From assembly GCF_000372725.1 (NCBI RefSeq), contig NW_005195220.1, positions 442,893-465,550 on the forward strand: a stretch of DNA of 22,658 nucleotides, in the 5' to 3' direction. The position numbers were made by a program, and so were the translations under genes. The stretch comes from Emiliania huxleyi CCMP1516. Its lineage: Eukaryota; Haptophyta; Isochrysidales; Noelaerhabdaceae. The notes beneath the pieces are model-generated. The model was not told the DNA's origin. It ran no database searches and was given only the letters and a program-made list of their open reading frames with translations. Positions 1 through 9,109 of the stretch are shown one piece after another. Position 1 is the stretch's first letter. Each line of letters starts with the position of its first letter.

Positions 1-1824
1 TTTTGGCTCGCGACATGCCTTTTACGCCTGACTCGAGTCTTGGCGCAGCCGTCGGCTCGCAGCTCGCCAACCTCGCCACCGCCGCACTCGCCTACCGCTC
101 CAACTGGGCTGTCTCCCTCGCCTGGTCGCCAGTACGAGCGAAACCAGCTGTGCAAGACGTTCGCCAGCAGGTTCAAGGTACTCGACGAGGTCGACCAACT
201 GCGTGACACCGATAAAGACCCGGACGTCTCGCAGCTCTTCTACAAGCTGCTTCGCACGCGCAACGGTACTCCGTACTATTGGATGCGGACTCACCTGCCC
301 GACGTCATCGTGCCCGTCCTCAACACGGTGGTGCTCCCGCGGCTGCGCACCTCCTTCGAGATCCTCGCCAGGGCAAACGGCACGCCCACAGAGGAGCTCG
401 ACCGCGCCTGGGAGGAGGTGCAGCTCTCGGTGGCGAAAGGTGGCTCAAACATTGGAGGGCACGCCGACGTCGTCGACGCGTGCTTCGTCGCCGCCTTCCT
501 CGCCGTCTGGCCATCACTACGTGACAGGCCAGCCTACCGGGGCCACGCCCTTGCTGCCGGCGGCGCACCGCCCCTCGTGCAACCGCCGCTACTCGTCCAC
601 TTCAACAAATACTACAATTCCCTCCGCGACCGCTGCATCAAGCTCTGTCCCCCTGATCGTCCTTCCAAAATCCTGCTCGTGCAGGTGGGGACCCTGTCCT
701 CGTCCCATCCCTCGTTTGGCCTGTCTGTTTTCTTTCTTTCTACAGGGGCGTGCAAAGCGGCTAGGGATGAGGCCACAAAAGAGGCGCGCGAGGCAAGGAG
801 GAGACGCGGGGAACTGAAAGACTGGGACGACTGGAAACAAGAAGACAGTGAGCCACCACAGGCGTCGTTGGCGCACATACTGAGCGGCAGCTGCGCTGGA
901 AATAAGGAAGAGGCGCGTCACTTCATGCGGAAGCTCGACAAACACACAGCGAGGGCGACAGCAAGAGTTGAACGGGAGGCGCCGGACTCAAAAGACACCG
1001 CCACATTCCTGAGACGAGCGAGGGCAGCCTCCTTAAAGGCGAAAGGGTCTAGATTTGGGGCGCTCGCCGAAGAGGAGTACGACAAAATAGCGCCCGTGAT
1101 TGCCTGCACGCTACCCGCACTCACGGACTCCATACCCGAAAGAAAGAGAAGGGAGCTCGCGGGAGAGGTGACGAGTGAACTACAGGTAGTGGGGAAGGCA
1201 GCCTCGATTGCCATACAGACATGGGTGCGAAACAACGACAAGACCAAGGCACGGGCAGAGGAACGAGAGAAGAATATAGGGTGGATAAAGCGCCTGTTCA
1301 CGGCATGGAGGGTGAGCCACACCGAACGTACCGAGCGAAGAGCCGAGCGGAAGGAGGACGGGGAAGATGACTCAGAGGAGGACGAACCAGTGGAAATTCA
1401 GTTGTCAGATGTCACGATGCATCCGAAGGGGACTCCAGCGCCGGCATCATCCGTAGAGGCACAAGTGTTCGAAGAGAGAGTGGACCTGAGCAACAACATG
1501 ACCTGTAGGCAAATGATCGGAGTGGGAGTCAGAAATGTGGTCCTTGCGCGAGGGGAGCTCGATAGACTCGAGGGGCCAGGATACGCCGCGAGGAGGACGG
1601 AGTTGCGCCGAAAGGCGAAAGAAGCCGCGAGAACAAGGGACCGGCAGGCGGCGGCGCCGCAGGACGAGGCAGAAGAGAACGACGCGACAGAGGAGGAAGT
1701 GACAAGGGAGAGAGCGACGAGAGTGGGACGGCCGCGAGGTGGCATGAAGGTTGCAGCGAGAAGCGGCGAGAGACTGCGAAAAGAGATACGAAGAGGCAGA
1801 CTCCCCAGGGTGGGCGACGGCTAG
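1..1824 (+). CDS. Open-ended ORF, possible retroelement (reverse transcriptase C-terminal) remnant
   Basis: The frame is open from the first base of the window to a TAG at 1822-1824, so the true start lies upstream or in an earlier exon; the first in-frame start-like codon at 40 is TTG. The N-terminal third has a pattern (LPDVIVPVLNTVVLPRL, then about 40 residues later GGSNIGGHADVVDACFVAAF) that reminds me of the region after the polymerase domain in non-LTR reverse transcriptases, where a GGLGLRS-type motif precedes an alanine-rich helix. No catalytic YADD motif is present. The C-terminal two thirds is strongly charged (Arg/Glu/Lys-rich), probably helical, and unrecognised. A 99-nt insertion at 647-745 is open in frame and looks like a GT-AG intron ending in a pyrimidine tract; removing it keeps the frame. 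The retroelement reading is an inference from motif spacing. A lineage-specific hypothetical protein is equally possible. Confidence 0.4.
   Translation, partial: FWLATCLLRLTRVLAQPSARSSPTSPPPHSPTAPTGLSPSPGRQYERNQLCKTFASRFKVLDEVDQLRDTDKDPDVSQLFYKLLRTRNGTPYYWMRTHLPDVIVPVLNTVVLPRLRTSFEILARANGTPTEELDRAWEEVQLSVAKGGSNIGGHADVVDACFVAAFLAVWPSLRDRPAYRGHALAAGGAPPLVQPPLLVHFNKYYNSLRDRCIKLCPPDRPSKILLVQVGTLSSSHPSFGLSVFFLSTGACKAARDEATKEAREARRRRGELKDWDDWKQEDSEPPQASLAHILSGSCAGNKEEARHFMRKLDKHTARATARVEREAPDSKDTATFLRRARAASLKAKGSRFGALAEEEYDKIAPVIACTLPALTDSIPERKRRELAGEVTSELQVVGKAASIAIQTWVRNNDKTKARAEEREKNIGWIKRLFTAWRVSHTERTERRAERKEDGEDDSEEDEPVEIQLSDVTMHPKGTPAPASSVEAQVFEERVDLSNNMTCRQMIGVGVRNVVLARGELDRLEGPGYAARRTELRRKAKEAARTRDRQAAAPQDEAEENDATEEEVTRERATRVGRPRGGMKVAARSGERLRKEIRRGRLPRVGDG
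644..745 (+). repeat. Dispersed intron-like repeat, copy A (inside the first ORF)
   Basis: This segment has two parts. The first (644-687) recurs inverted at 13551-13595. The second (about 688-745) has CCCATCCCTC, then TGTCTGTTTTCTTTCTTTCT and CTACAG, and shares its core with copies at 1853-1921 and 12073-12143. The ending (long pyrimidine tract, then CAG, then G) is a textbook 3' splice site, and GT at 647-648 or 682-683 could be the donor. Splicing 647-745 (99 nt) preserves the reading frame. The sequence shows the repetition directly; that it is a mobile intron is inferred. Confidence 0.5.
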
Positions 1825-2520
1825 CGCATCACACTCCTCTCCTTAAAATCCCTGTGTGGTGGCGGCGTGCCGTTCTCCCATCCCTCCCTTGGGTTGTCTG
1901 TTTTCTTTCTTTCTTTTTACACTGGGCACGGGTGTGAAAAAAGAAGCAAACAGCGATCCCTGCAGCGATCCCTGGCCGAGGGAGGTAGGACGGGGCCGAG
2001 CCGCACGAATGAGGAGAGCCGCCAGCCTCTCTAGGTCGGTCGACCAGAAGAAAAACTCACAGAGCTCGACGCTCACGCCCGAGTTCGCCGCCTGAGCCTT
2101 AGCCGCGCCGGAGAGGTCTCTGTTCCGAGTCTCCAGAGCCGGCCGCCACCTGCCCCGCGTCACAGTCTGGCCTCCCGAGCTCTTCGCCTGAGTGCACGCA
2201 AGGGTGTGTATCGGCCTTTCGACGACCGTGTGTGCCTCGCGGCTTCCGAGCGGTACCCGCCCCCTGTCCGGTCTGCTGCAGTGCTGGGCTGGAGCGACGC
2301 CTGGACACAACGTGAGTGAGATAAACGGCATTCTTCAGATAAAAAATACAAATATACTCTTTTGTCTTACCAGCCTGCGAGGTAGGTTCGACCTTTCGAG
2401 CGCACTTTGGTCTTTGCGCTCAATCCACCTCTTTTTTTGTAGGAAAATGCACGACACACACAGCTAAAGTATAGCTCTGTCCCGGGATCTGAATTTCTGA
2501 TCCATGCGCTTTGCCGTATA
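1825..2520. other. Intergenic region between two convergent ORFs
   Basis: This gap lies between the 3' end of the first ORF and the 3' end of the LRR gene on the other strand. It holds dispersed repeat copy B at its left edge and a short direct repeat of GCGATCCCTG near 1960-1975. On the minus strand a frame is open from about 2331 to 1843, with a plausible protein-like stretch around 1960-2110 (ELCEFFFWSTDLERLAALL). It has no clear start and no family I recognise, so I do not call it a gene. Confidence 0.4.
1853..1921 (+). repeat. Dispersed intron-like repeat, copy B
   Basis: The segment starts TGTGTGGTGGCGGCGTGCCG, continues TTCTCCCATCCCTCCCTTGG and ends in a CTTT pyrimidine tract. It is nearly identical to copy C at 12073-12143 and matches the second half of copy A at 688-745. 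Unlike A and C it has no AG directly after the pyrimidine tract, so if it was once an intron end it has lost its acceptor or lies outside a gene. Confidence 0.6.
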
Positions 2521-4678
2521 TTATATGGTGAGTCGGCCGCTCTCGGCCACACGGCGCCCGCCTCGTCCCCAAGCGCGAATGAGCGGGCACGACCAGGGAA
2601 GCAAGTTCACCTGCAGCACCGCAATGCCATGCCCCGGCTGCGGCCCGTGCTTCGCATCGAGTGCATCTAGCAGTGCCGCCTGGCCCGCGAGGCCGATCCG
2701 ATTGAAAAAGGCGTTCACGCGACATCCCTGACCCGCGGCCGGGAGGGCAGCCGCGAGTGCCATCGCGCCCTCGTCGCTCACGTCACAGAACGCCAAGCTC
2801 AGCCCATGCGACGGCTTGCCGGTCGACAGAGCCGCAGCTAGCGCCACTGCCCCCTCGTCGCCAATAGGCGTGGCAGCGACGTCGAGCGTCTGCAGCGCCG
2901 GCGCCACGCCGCGATGGAACACGCCGCAGAGCGCGCCGACGCCGCGCGCGCCGAAGCGGTTTGCCGCTACGTAGAGAGCCTCAAGCACCGGGAGCGCGCC
3001 GCCCTCGAGCCCTGCCGCAAGCTCCGCCACGCCCTCGTCGTCGAGGCGATTCCCAGCTACGACGAGGGTCCGGAGGCTCTCGCAATGATTCAGCGCCTCC
3101 GCCAGCAGCGCAGGGCTAGTCCACGCGTCGCCACACACGAGCGGCAGCCCCGTGTAGTCGAGCTTCTCGACCGTTCCCAGCACTGCCTTCGCCGTCTTTT
3201 CGTAGAGCGCGAGCACGGTCGTCGAGTCGGCGCCGTTGGTGAAGCGGCAAGTGGCGAGCAGCGTCGCCATGCGCTCCGGAGTCGCGGGGAGCCGCCGCTG
3301 AGCGCCGCCGTCGTCGCTGGCGACGTCGATGACGAGCTTCCACTTGGCAAAGCCCAAACAAGCGGGCTTTGCGCCCAGCTCTGCCGAGCAGCGCTCGAAT
3401 GTCGTCCAGCCGCGAGTGTCGTAGGTCCGGCTCCGGTCAAAGCCGGCGGGCAGCTCGTCGGGCAGCTGCGTGAGCAGCACGACAGTAACCGAGGCGTGCG
3501 CGTACCAGAGGTCCTAATGCAGAATGCAAAACCAACGTGCCGTGAGAGCGGTGCATGTTGTGGCGCTATCGGGCTGGGAAACGGGCTGGCGTGTGCTCAC
3601 CATCGTGTTTTCCAGCATGCGACCGAAGGCGGCCTTCTCCTCGCCCGACCGGCTCGCCTCATACGCGCGCCGCTCGGCAAATAGCGCCGGATCCCTCTGG
3701 TAGCCCGAGGACCAGTCGAGGAACACGCCCTGCGCGAGGCAGGAATGAAGTGACGGTGAGGAAGGAGTGGCGATAGGCAAGGCGCCTCACCATGTCCGAG
3801 AAGCCGTAGTCGCGGCACGCGCCGAGCAGGCCGCGCCCGCCGTAGAGGCCCCGCAGCTTGCGGCAGAGCAGCTGGAGCTGGCGGCCCTCCCGATCGGGGT
3901 GCGCCGCCTCGAGCCAGCAGTAGGAGACGGAGATCATCGGGAGCAGCCCGTCGGGGTTGCGCTTGCGGCCGAAAAAGCTCGCGAGCCAGCCGAGCAAGGA
4001 CGAGAGGGAGGGCTCCTTGATAAATCGTTCAATGGCCTCCTCATGTCCGACGGAGTTGAAGCCGCGCCTGGCGCCTTGCTCGATCCGCCTCAGCTGAGCA
4101 GAGCTTAAGAAGGCCTCCTCTGCCAGGTCCTGCCGCCGCGGGAGCACGCCGCCCCGCTCTGCCAGCGCAATGAGCCAGTTCAGACTGATCAGCCGCACGT
4201 CTCCCGGTCGGACCTTCTCGCCGTCGCCCTCGAGGGCAGCCCAGATGGAGGCATGCTCGCGGTAGCGGGCGCCGTCATTGGTGTTTGCGCGCGGCCGCTC
4301 GCGAGCGTGAAGACCGGCCTCGGTGTCGGGGAGCGTTGGCTCGCGGTTCGGGAGCTGTGAGGCGTGTCGGCAGAGGCTGTAGACGGCGAGGATGAGGGGA
4401 TTCCGGAGGAACAGTTGCTCGAACAGCAGTGTCGCTAAGAGTAAGACGGCGATTGGCAGGTCGACGAAGAGCACCATCGGAATCAGATATGGAAGGCGAC
4501 CCAAGGCGAGGTGGGCGGGAGGCATGCCGACACCACTGTCGGAGCTGCAGAGGCCGAGCGCGATAAATGGTGAGGAAACGAGAACGATGACTGGGAGGAT
4601 AATCAAACAGAGTGCTAGCCAGAACACGAAGCCCACGAGGGTCTCAACGCACGAGCGCAGCAGGCGGGCGGCCGTCAT
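2521..4678 (-). CDS. Membrane protein with TIR-like region and C-terminal leucine-rich repeats (3 exons)
   Basis: The exons, in coding order, are 4678-3791, 3729-3601 and 3513-2521. The introns (3790-3730, 61 nt; 3600-3514, 87 nt) have standard GTGAG starts and CAG/TAG ends in phase 0, giving 669 aa. Two hydrophobic segments lie near residues 14-40 and 60-92. After a charged linker comes SYCWLEAAHPD (252-262), then VFLDWSS (298-304) across the first intron, then WYAHASVTVVLL and YDTRGWTTFE (370-379). The order SY / hydrophobic-D-W / W-x-x-F-E recalls a diverged TIR-type signalling fold; this is inferred and needs structure prediction. Residues about 470-640 hold around five ribonuclease-inhibitor-type LRRs (LRTLVVAGNRLDDEGVAELA, LQTLDVAATPIGDEGAVALA and others). 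The likely role is membrane-associated recognition or signalling. The introns lack the exon-copy pattern found in the two introner-bearing genes. Confidence 0.75.
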
Positions 4679-5935
4679 ACACAGCGAGACCCTGATTGCG
4701 CCGTCAAACGAGAGCGCATGCGGCCAATCTGCGCAACGTCAAAAAACACAAAAACTTCAGTTTATTTTTTTTAGCTTTTCTCTTCTCATTCGTCGAAGCG
4801 GCGCTTCGCTTCACAACCACCCGCCGCATTCGTCGCCGGCGCGCGACAGGCTCCCGTCGGCCGGACTGCCCTCGGCGAGTGGGTGTCGCCAACCAAGCAA
4901 GGCGACACGCACTCGAGGGTAGTGCCGACGGGACGCGGCTCGAAGGGCGTGGCTCCGCAGCGCGACTGGCACTCGTCGCAGAGGCCTCGCATTCGAAAAG
5001 TCGGGAACGGCTCTACCCGCAACTTTATCGCTAACACGCGCGCACGGCCGAGCCTGCGGCGGGCGCGCTGCAGCCGCACGTCTACCTTCGTCATAGTGCC
5101 ACGACGTGCGGCCTAGAATTAGCACACGTGCCTCTGCTTGCATACACTCATACATTGGCTTGTTGTCATTGCCTGTGAGTGCGAGATAGGGCTGGCCGCT
5201 GGCGGCTAGCCCCTGAGGAGAGTGACCAGAGACACCTCACATGACCCTCGCGGCCGGCGGAGATTGCTAGAGGACGAGCAAGCCTGCTCTAGCCTCGCAC
5301 GTTACTTCCTGTCGTCTGTTGTTTGTTGTGCCCTTGTTTGTTTCTCTTGGCACCTTGGAGTGCTGGGGGGGGCGACAGGAAGAATGTGGCCCTGAGTTAT
5401 GTGTACGCCAACTCAGGGTGTGTGGCAGCCAGCTGGCTGTGTGTTATGTGTGTCTTGTGAGCTTGTTTGTGTCTGTGTGTCGTTCGTGCGTGTCGTCATC
5501 ATCTGTCCTGCGTCCACCCATACCGCGTTGGTGTCCAGTCCGAGCCTGGCTGTTCTTCACCTTTCTACCTACCTACCTTTCTCTTGCAGATTACTACTCT
5601 ACACACACGCAAACCACCTTGCAGATTACTACTCATCACACATTCATGGCAGATTACGCGGAGAGAGAACGTACGCACATGTCAAAAACACGAGCAGTTA
5701 CTATCTCCGCATTCCAACGCCCCCCCAGGTCGGTATGACCTGAGAAGATGTGGAGATGGGACGAGCATGCAAAGTCTGCCGCGCCTGGGAAGCTTACGCG
5801 GACATGGGGCAATTCCCCCGATCAGACTGGACTCCCCCGAGGGGAAGTGAGAGGTTCTACTCGCGCGAGATGTTCATGATCGAGTCGCGCAGCGAGAAGA
5901 AGGAGGGCGGCTTGAGGTCGCCCTTGACGGCCTCA
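4679..5935. other. Intergenic region upstream of the LRR gene
   Basis: I see no convincing gene here. The first ~100 bases should contain the promoter and 5' end of the minus-strand LRR gene; there is a T-rich stretch near 4757-4790. The region also contains a dispersed repeat (5424-5560) and an imperfect triplication of GCAGATTACTACTC between about 5586 and 5660. The short open frames between 4700 and 5150 on both strands have no recognisable domain. Confidence 0.4.
5424..5560 (+). repeat. Dispersed repeat, first copy (inverted partner at 7920-8068)
   Basis: The segment runs from GGCAGCCAGCTGGCTGTG through a TG-rich stretch (TGTGTCTTGTGAG, GTGTGTCGTTCGTGCGTG) to GCGTCCACCCATACCGCGTT and GGTGTCC. 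The reverse complement of 7920-8068 shows the same order of blocks with small indels; the segment GCGTCCACCCATACCGCGTT is identical. The two copies lie about 2.4 kb apart in opposite orientation, on either side of the kelch gene. It is followed by CTTTCTACCTACC and TTGCAG, which resembles a 3' splice site. Confidence 0.65.
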
Positions 5936-6565
5936 CTAGAGCCGCTTTTTGTGCGGCCCGAGCTCCGTCTTGGACGCCTTCTTGTAGCAGCGCGCGCCGC
6001 CGACGGGCAGCGTCGAGAGGATGGGGCCTTTGAAGAGCTTGCAGCGGGACTTCTTGCCTTCGACGGCGTACTCGAACCCTGCGCGGGCCAGCTGGCAATC
6101 TCGTGTAAGCTCGTGTAATCTCGTGTAATCTCGAACCCTGCGCGGGCCAAGAAAGCGCGGTGTGCTGCGACCAAGAGGAAGGAGCTGAGGTGGGGGGGCG
6201 GGTGGGGTGGGGGGGTGGGGGTGTGGGGGGGGGGGGGTTGGGAAAGAAACCCCCCCCCCTAAAAAAAGGGGGGCGAAAAAAGCCTTCTTTCGTGGGCACC
6301 CCCGTGTAAGGAAATGGCCCCAATCCTCGTCAAAGTTGCCCTTGTTCTGGTCGTCCGTGCGGCACACGCCTGTAGCGGGGCGGCGCGCGTGGCTGCGCCG
6401 GCAGCTCGAACGAACGAAGCCGCGCTCTCGCGCCCACAAACAGATGCCCTCCTCCGCGAGCGAGGAGCGGAAGACGCGAGCGATGTCGATGGGGCTGTGG
6501 CAGCGAGGGCAGACAGGCTCGACACAGGTGCGGACTGGCGCGTGCTAGCACTATTACAGGCAAAC
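5936..6565 (-). CDS. 3' part of an unidentified minus-strand gene with CPxC motif (tentative)
   Basis: One minus-strand frame is open across this interval and ends at TAG (5938-5936). It has two protein-like blocks. The upstream block is near 6510-6320 (CPRCHSPIDIARVFRSSLAE, later CRTDDQNKGNFDEDWG). The C-terminal block is at 6090-5936 (FEYAVEGKKSRCK, then TLPVGGARCYKKASKTE). Between them lies proline-only translation of a poly-G/C tract, then a pair of 20-nt direct repeats, which suggests an intron roughly at 6310-6091. The CPRC motif could be the end of a RING-type zinc finger but no complete finger is visible. I do not recognise the family. The 5' end is not defined and may extend towards the divergent kelch gene at 6643. 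Confidence 0.35.
6071..6149 (-). repeat. 20-nt direct repeat pair bracketing a presumed intron
   Basis: CTCGAACCCTGCGCGGGCCA occurs at 6071-6090 and again at 6130-6149, 59 nt apart, separated by three near-copies of a 10-bp CTCGTGTAA[G/T] unit. Read on the minus strand this places a copy of the C-terminal exon start at the beginning of the inserted segment, as in the GC-AG introns further right. The acceptor is not a clean AG before the copy, so this case is weaker. Confidence 0.6.
6187..6270. repeat. Poly-G / poly-C low-complexity tract
   Basis: Runs of G broken by single T bases (to about 6240) are followed by a C run and then an A-rich and G-rich stretch. It probably sits inside the minus-strand gene's intron. 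Such tracts are prone to sequencing and assembly error, so reading frames crossing it cannot be trusted. Confidence 0.8.
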
Positions 6566-6642
6566 CGAGAAAAGAATTTCCGGGTCATTTGCGTCGGGAA
6601 ACGCTCCGTACTAGAAAGCTGCCCGCCGCAGCAGCCCCTCGG

Positions 6643-7740
6643 ATGGCGGCCCACCGCATCGGCGCCCGCGTCGCGGGCCTCTCGCCAGAGCAGCTGTGCG
6701 CCATCATCGAGGCGCAGGCGGGCGCGGCCGACGCCGCGCTGCGCGTGGCGGAGGAGCACGCCGCACGGCTTGTGGAGCAGCCCGAGTGGATCCTCTCCGA
6801 GGTCCTCCTCTCGCCGGACCTCGCCCCGCACATCCTCGCCCAGCTGCCGAGCAACGAGCACGCCTCCAAGGGGACGTGCCGCGCGTGGCGCCGCGGCTGG
6901 AAGGAGACGCTGGTGAAGCGCGAGAGGCCGCTGCTCGTGATCGGCGGCTACAGTGAGCGCGAAAACGGCGAACACCACGAGTTCATTAGCTCCTTGGAGC
7001 GGTACGACCCCGCGGCGAACGTGTGGGAGGAGGAAGCTGTGGCGCCGATGCCAACGGCACGAAGGGATGTCGGCACGGAGGTGCTCGAAGACAAGCTCTA
7101 CGCGGTGGGCGGCCAGAGTGATGCCGACGGCGCAACTTCCAACAGGGTGGAGCGGTACGATTTGGCTACGAAATCGTGGGAGACGGTGGCGCCGCTGGCG
7201 AGGGCGCGGAAATATCACCGCCTGGCGGTTCTCAACGGCAAGCTGTACGCCGTGGGCGGGTACGACAACGATGGTTCCGTCCACCACAGCTCGGTGGAGC
7301 GGTACGACCCGGCGCTGAATGTGTGGGAGGCGGTGGCGCCGATGGCTGCGGCGCGGATGAGTCTCGGTGTGGCAGTTCTCGACGGTAAGCTGTACGCTGT
7401 GGGCGGCTGTGGGGATGGGAATGGCAGCCGCCACCTCTCCTCGGTCGAGCGGTACGACCCGGCGACGAATGCATGGGAGGCGGTGGCGCCAATGGGGACG
7501 GCGCGGTTACTTCTCGCCGTGGCCGTGCTCGACGGCAATCTGTACGCTGTGGGCGGAGAGAGCAGCTACAACTACCTCTCCTCTGTCGAGCGGTACGACC
7601 TGGCTGCAAATGCTTGGGAGGCGGTGGCGCCGATGGGGACGGCGCGGGCAGAACTCGGTGCGGCGGTGCTCGACGGCAAGCTGTACGCTGTGGGCGGCGA
7701 GAAGAAGAACAACAGGAGGACGAAACGTGGAGCCAGTTAG
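6643..7740 (+). CDS. F-box-like / kelch-repeat protein
   Basis: I use the first in-frame ATG (6643); the frame is open further upstream only from a TTG. Residues about 45-90 contain an F-box-like stretch (APHILAQLPSNEHASKGT then CRAWRRGW). Five kelch repeats of roughly 47-55 residues follow, each with a variant of LYAVGG, VERYDPATNAWEAVAPM and TAR; these form blades of a beta-propeller. The sixth repeat begins (KLYAVGGEKKNN) but the frame ends at TAG 7738-7740; its remainder is in another frame up to 7838. By analogy with F-box/kelch proteins it would be the substrate-binding subunit of an SCF ubiquitin ligase; that role is family knowledge applied to a weak F-box. No introns are needed. The kelch units are alike at DNA level too, consistent with repeat homogenisation. 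Confidence 0.8.
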   Translation: MAAHRIGARVAGLSPEQLCAIIEAQAGAADAALRVAEEHAARLVEQPEWILSEVLLSPDLAPHILAQLPSNEHASKGTCRAWRRGWKETLVKRERPLLVIGGYSERENGEHHEFISSLERYDPAANVWEEEAVAPMPTARRDVGTEVLEDKLYAVGGQSDADGATSNRVERYDLATKSWETVAPLARARKYHRLAVLNGKLYAVGGYDNDGSVHHSSVERYDPALNVWEAVAPMAAARMSLGVAVLDGKLYAVGGCGDGNGSRHLSSVERYDPATNAWEAVAPMGTARLLLAVAVLDGNLYAVGGESSYNYLSSVERYDLAANAWEAVAPMGTARAELGAAVLDGKLYAVGGEKKNNRRTKRGAS

Positions 7741-7838
7741 TCAACACGGTGGAGCGGTACAACCCGGCTACGAACGCCTGGGAGGGGCTGGCGCCAATGG
7801 CAACGGCAAGAGCCTCTCCCTGTGTTGCCTTGCTGTAG
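7716..7838 (+). pseudogene. Sixth kelch repeat, out of frame with the rest of the gene
   Basis: In the frame one base before that of the upstream gene the sequence reads DETWSQLVNTVERYNPATNA and then WEGLAPMATARASP, followed by a stop at 7836-7838. This is the missing second half of the sixth kelch repeat. The shift must occur in the A/G-rich stretch at about 7698-7722. A one-base deletion, a sequencing error in that run, or a small unrecognised intron would all explain it. Confidence 0.7.
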
Positions 7839-7919
7839 AGAGATCGCAGCGCGGCGTTTGTGAGCCGCTCGAGCGGGCTAAGAGAAGCGCAGGTGGAGAT
7901 AGAAAGATTACGGTACTGT

Positions 7920-8068
7920 TTGATTGATGGGAAGGCGAAACACAGCCCGACCAACGAGTCTGGGACACCAACGCGGTATGGGTGGACGCTAGATAGACGG
8001 GCGGTGACGGTCACACAGGAGCGACACACAGAACCACGAGACAAGACACGCAGCCAACGTGGCTGCCA
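7920..8068 (-). repeat. Dispersed repeat, second copy (inverted relative to 5424-5560)
   Basis: Its reverse complement starts GGCAGCCACGTTGGCTGCG and passes through TGTGTGTCGCTCCTGTGTG to AGCGTCCACCCATACCGCGT and TGGTGTCC. This matches 5424-5560 block for block with indels. It occupies most of the spacer between the kelch and MFS genes, so it may carry or disrupt their flanking signals. No open frame is conserved between the copies. Confidence 0.65.
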
Positions 8069-8175
8069 CACATCCTTAGCGAACTCCCCTAGTCACCCGC
8101 GGCCGGACGTACTGTGCGCCGATCGCGTCCCCTACACGGCCAGAGCCCGAATCTGAATTTCGGAGAGTTTTCACG

Positions 8176-9058
8176 ATGAAGCCTCGGGCACTGGCCTCGC
8201 CCGTCCTCGCGCTGCTGCGGCGCCTCAGCCCGCCGCCGCCACCGCCGCCGCCCGTGCAGTCAACGCTGTGGGGTCGCCTCGCTCCCGCCCTCCTCGCGGT
8301 GCTTGTGTGCTGGCTGCTCCCGGCGCTGCTGTACGTGCGCTTTGCGAGGGAGGGCACTGCCACCAGCGCAGGCGCCGGCTCCGCCGCGAGGGCCGGCGCC
8401 GGCCGGCACCGCGGCGTGCTGTACGGCTCGCTCTCCTCCTTCCTCTCCGTCACCGCGATGGCCGTCATGTTTCCGTTCATGCAGGTCCGGCGCGACGCCC
8501 TCGGCTGTGACGCGCTGTGCCAGGGCGGGCAGACGTCGCTCCGCTCGGCGCTGACGCTGGTCGGCGCGGCGGTGATTGGGCGCGCGTCGGACCGCGTCGG
8601 CCGCGTCCCGATGCTCTGGGTCGGGACCGCCGCCTCCCTCGCTTCGATCGTCATTTCGCTGTCTAGTGACTCGCTGACGGGCATGTGGCTCGCCGCCCCT
8701 AGAGGCGAAATACGTGTTTCATGTGCCCCGGCTAGCGCCCGAGAGGACACGTATTCAGCCGTACTCACGCGGTGCTCTGAACACACTGCACAGTACCGTA
8801 CTCCCGCCCTGATGTCGGCGTATTCAGCACGTAGGCTCGCCGTTGTCCCGGCCGCGCTGCTCAACCAGAACTTCTCGGTGTGCAAGGCGCTCTTCTCGGA
8901 CTACATCGACGAGGCGGGCGGCACCGACGCCGACAAGGCCGGCGCCGTCGGCAAGCTCGGCATGGCGGTCGGCTTCTCCTTCATGGTTGGCCCGATCCTC
9001 GCGTCGGCGCTGATCTCCGACTACCGCCGGGCGCTCCTCCCCTTCTTATTATTATGAT

Positions 9059-9109
<51 letters not shown>

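Noticed and set aside
6259..7434. Long minus-strand ORF opposite the kelch gene
   Set aside because: It mirrors the kelch repeats and has no independent domain; the plus strand has clear kelch motifs.
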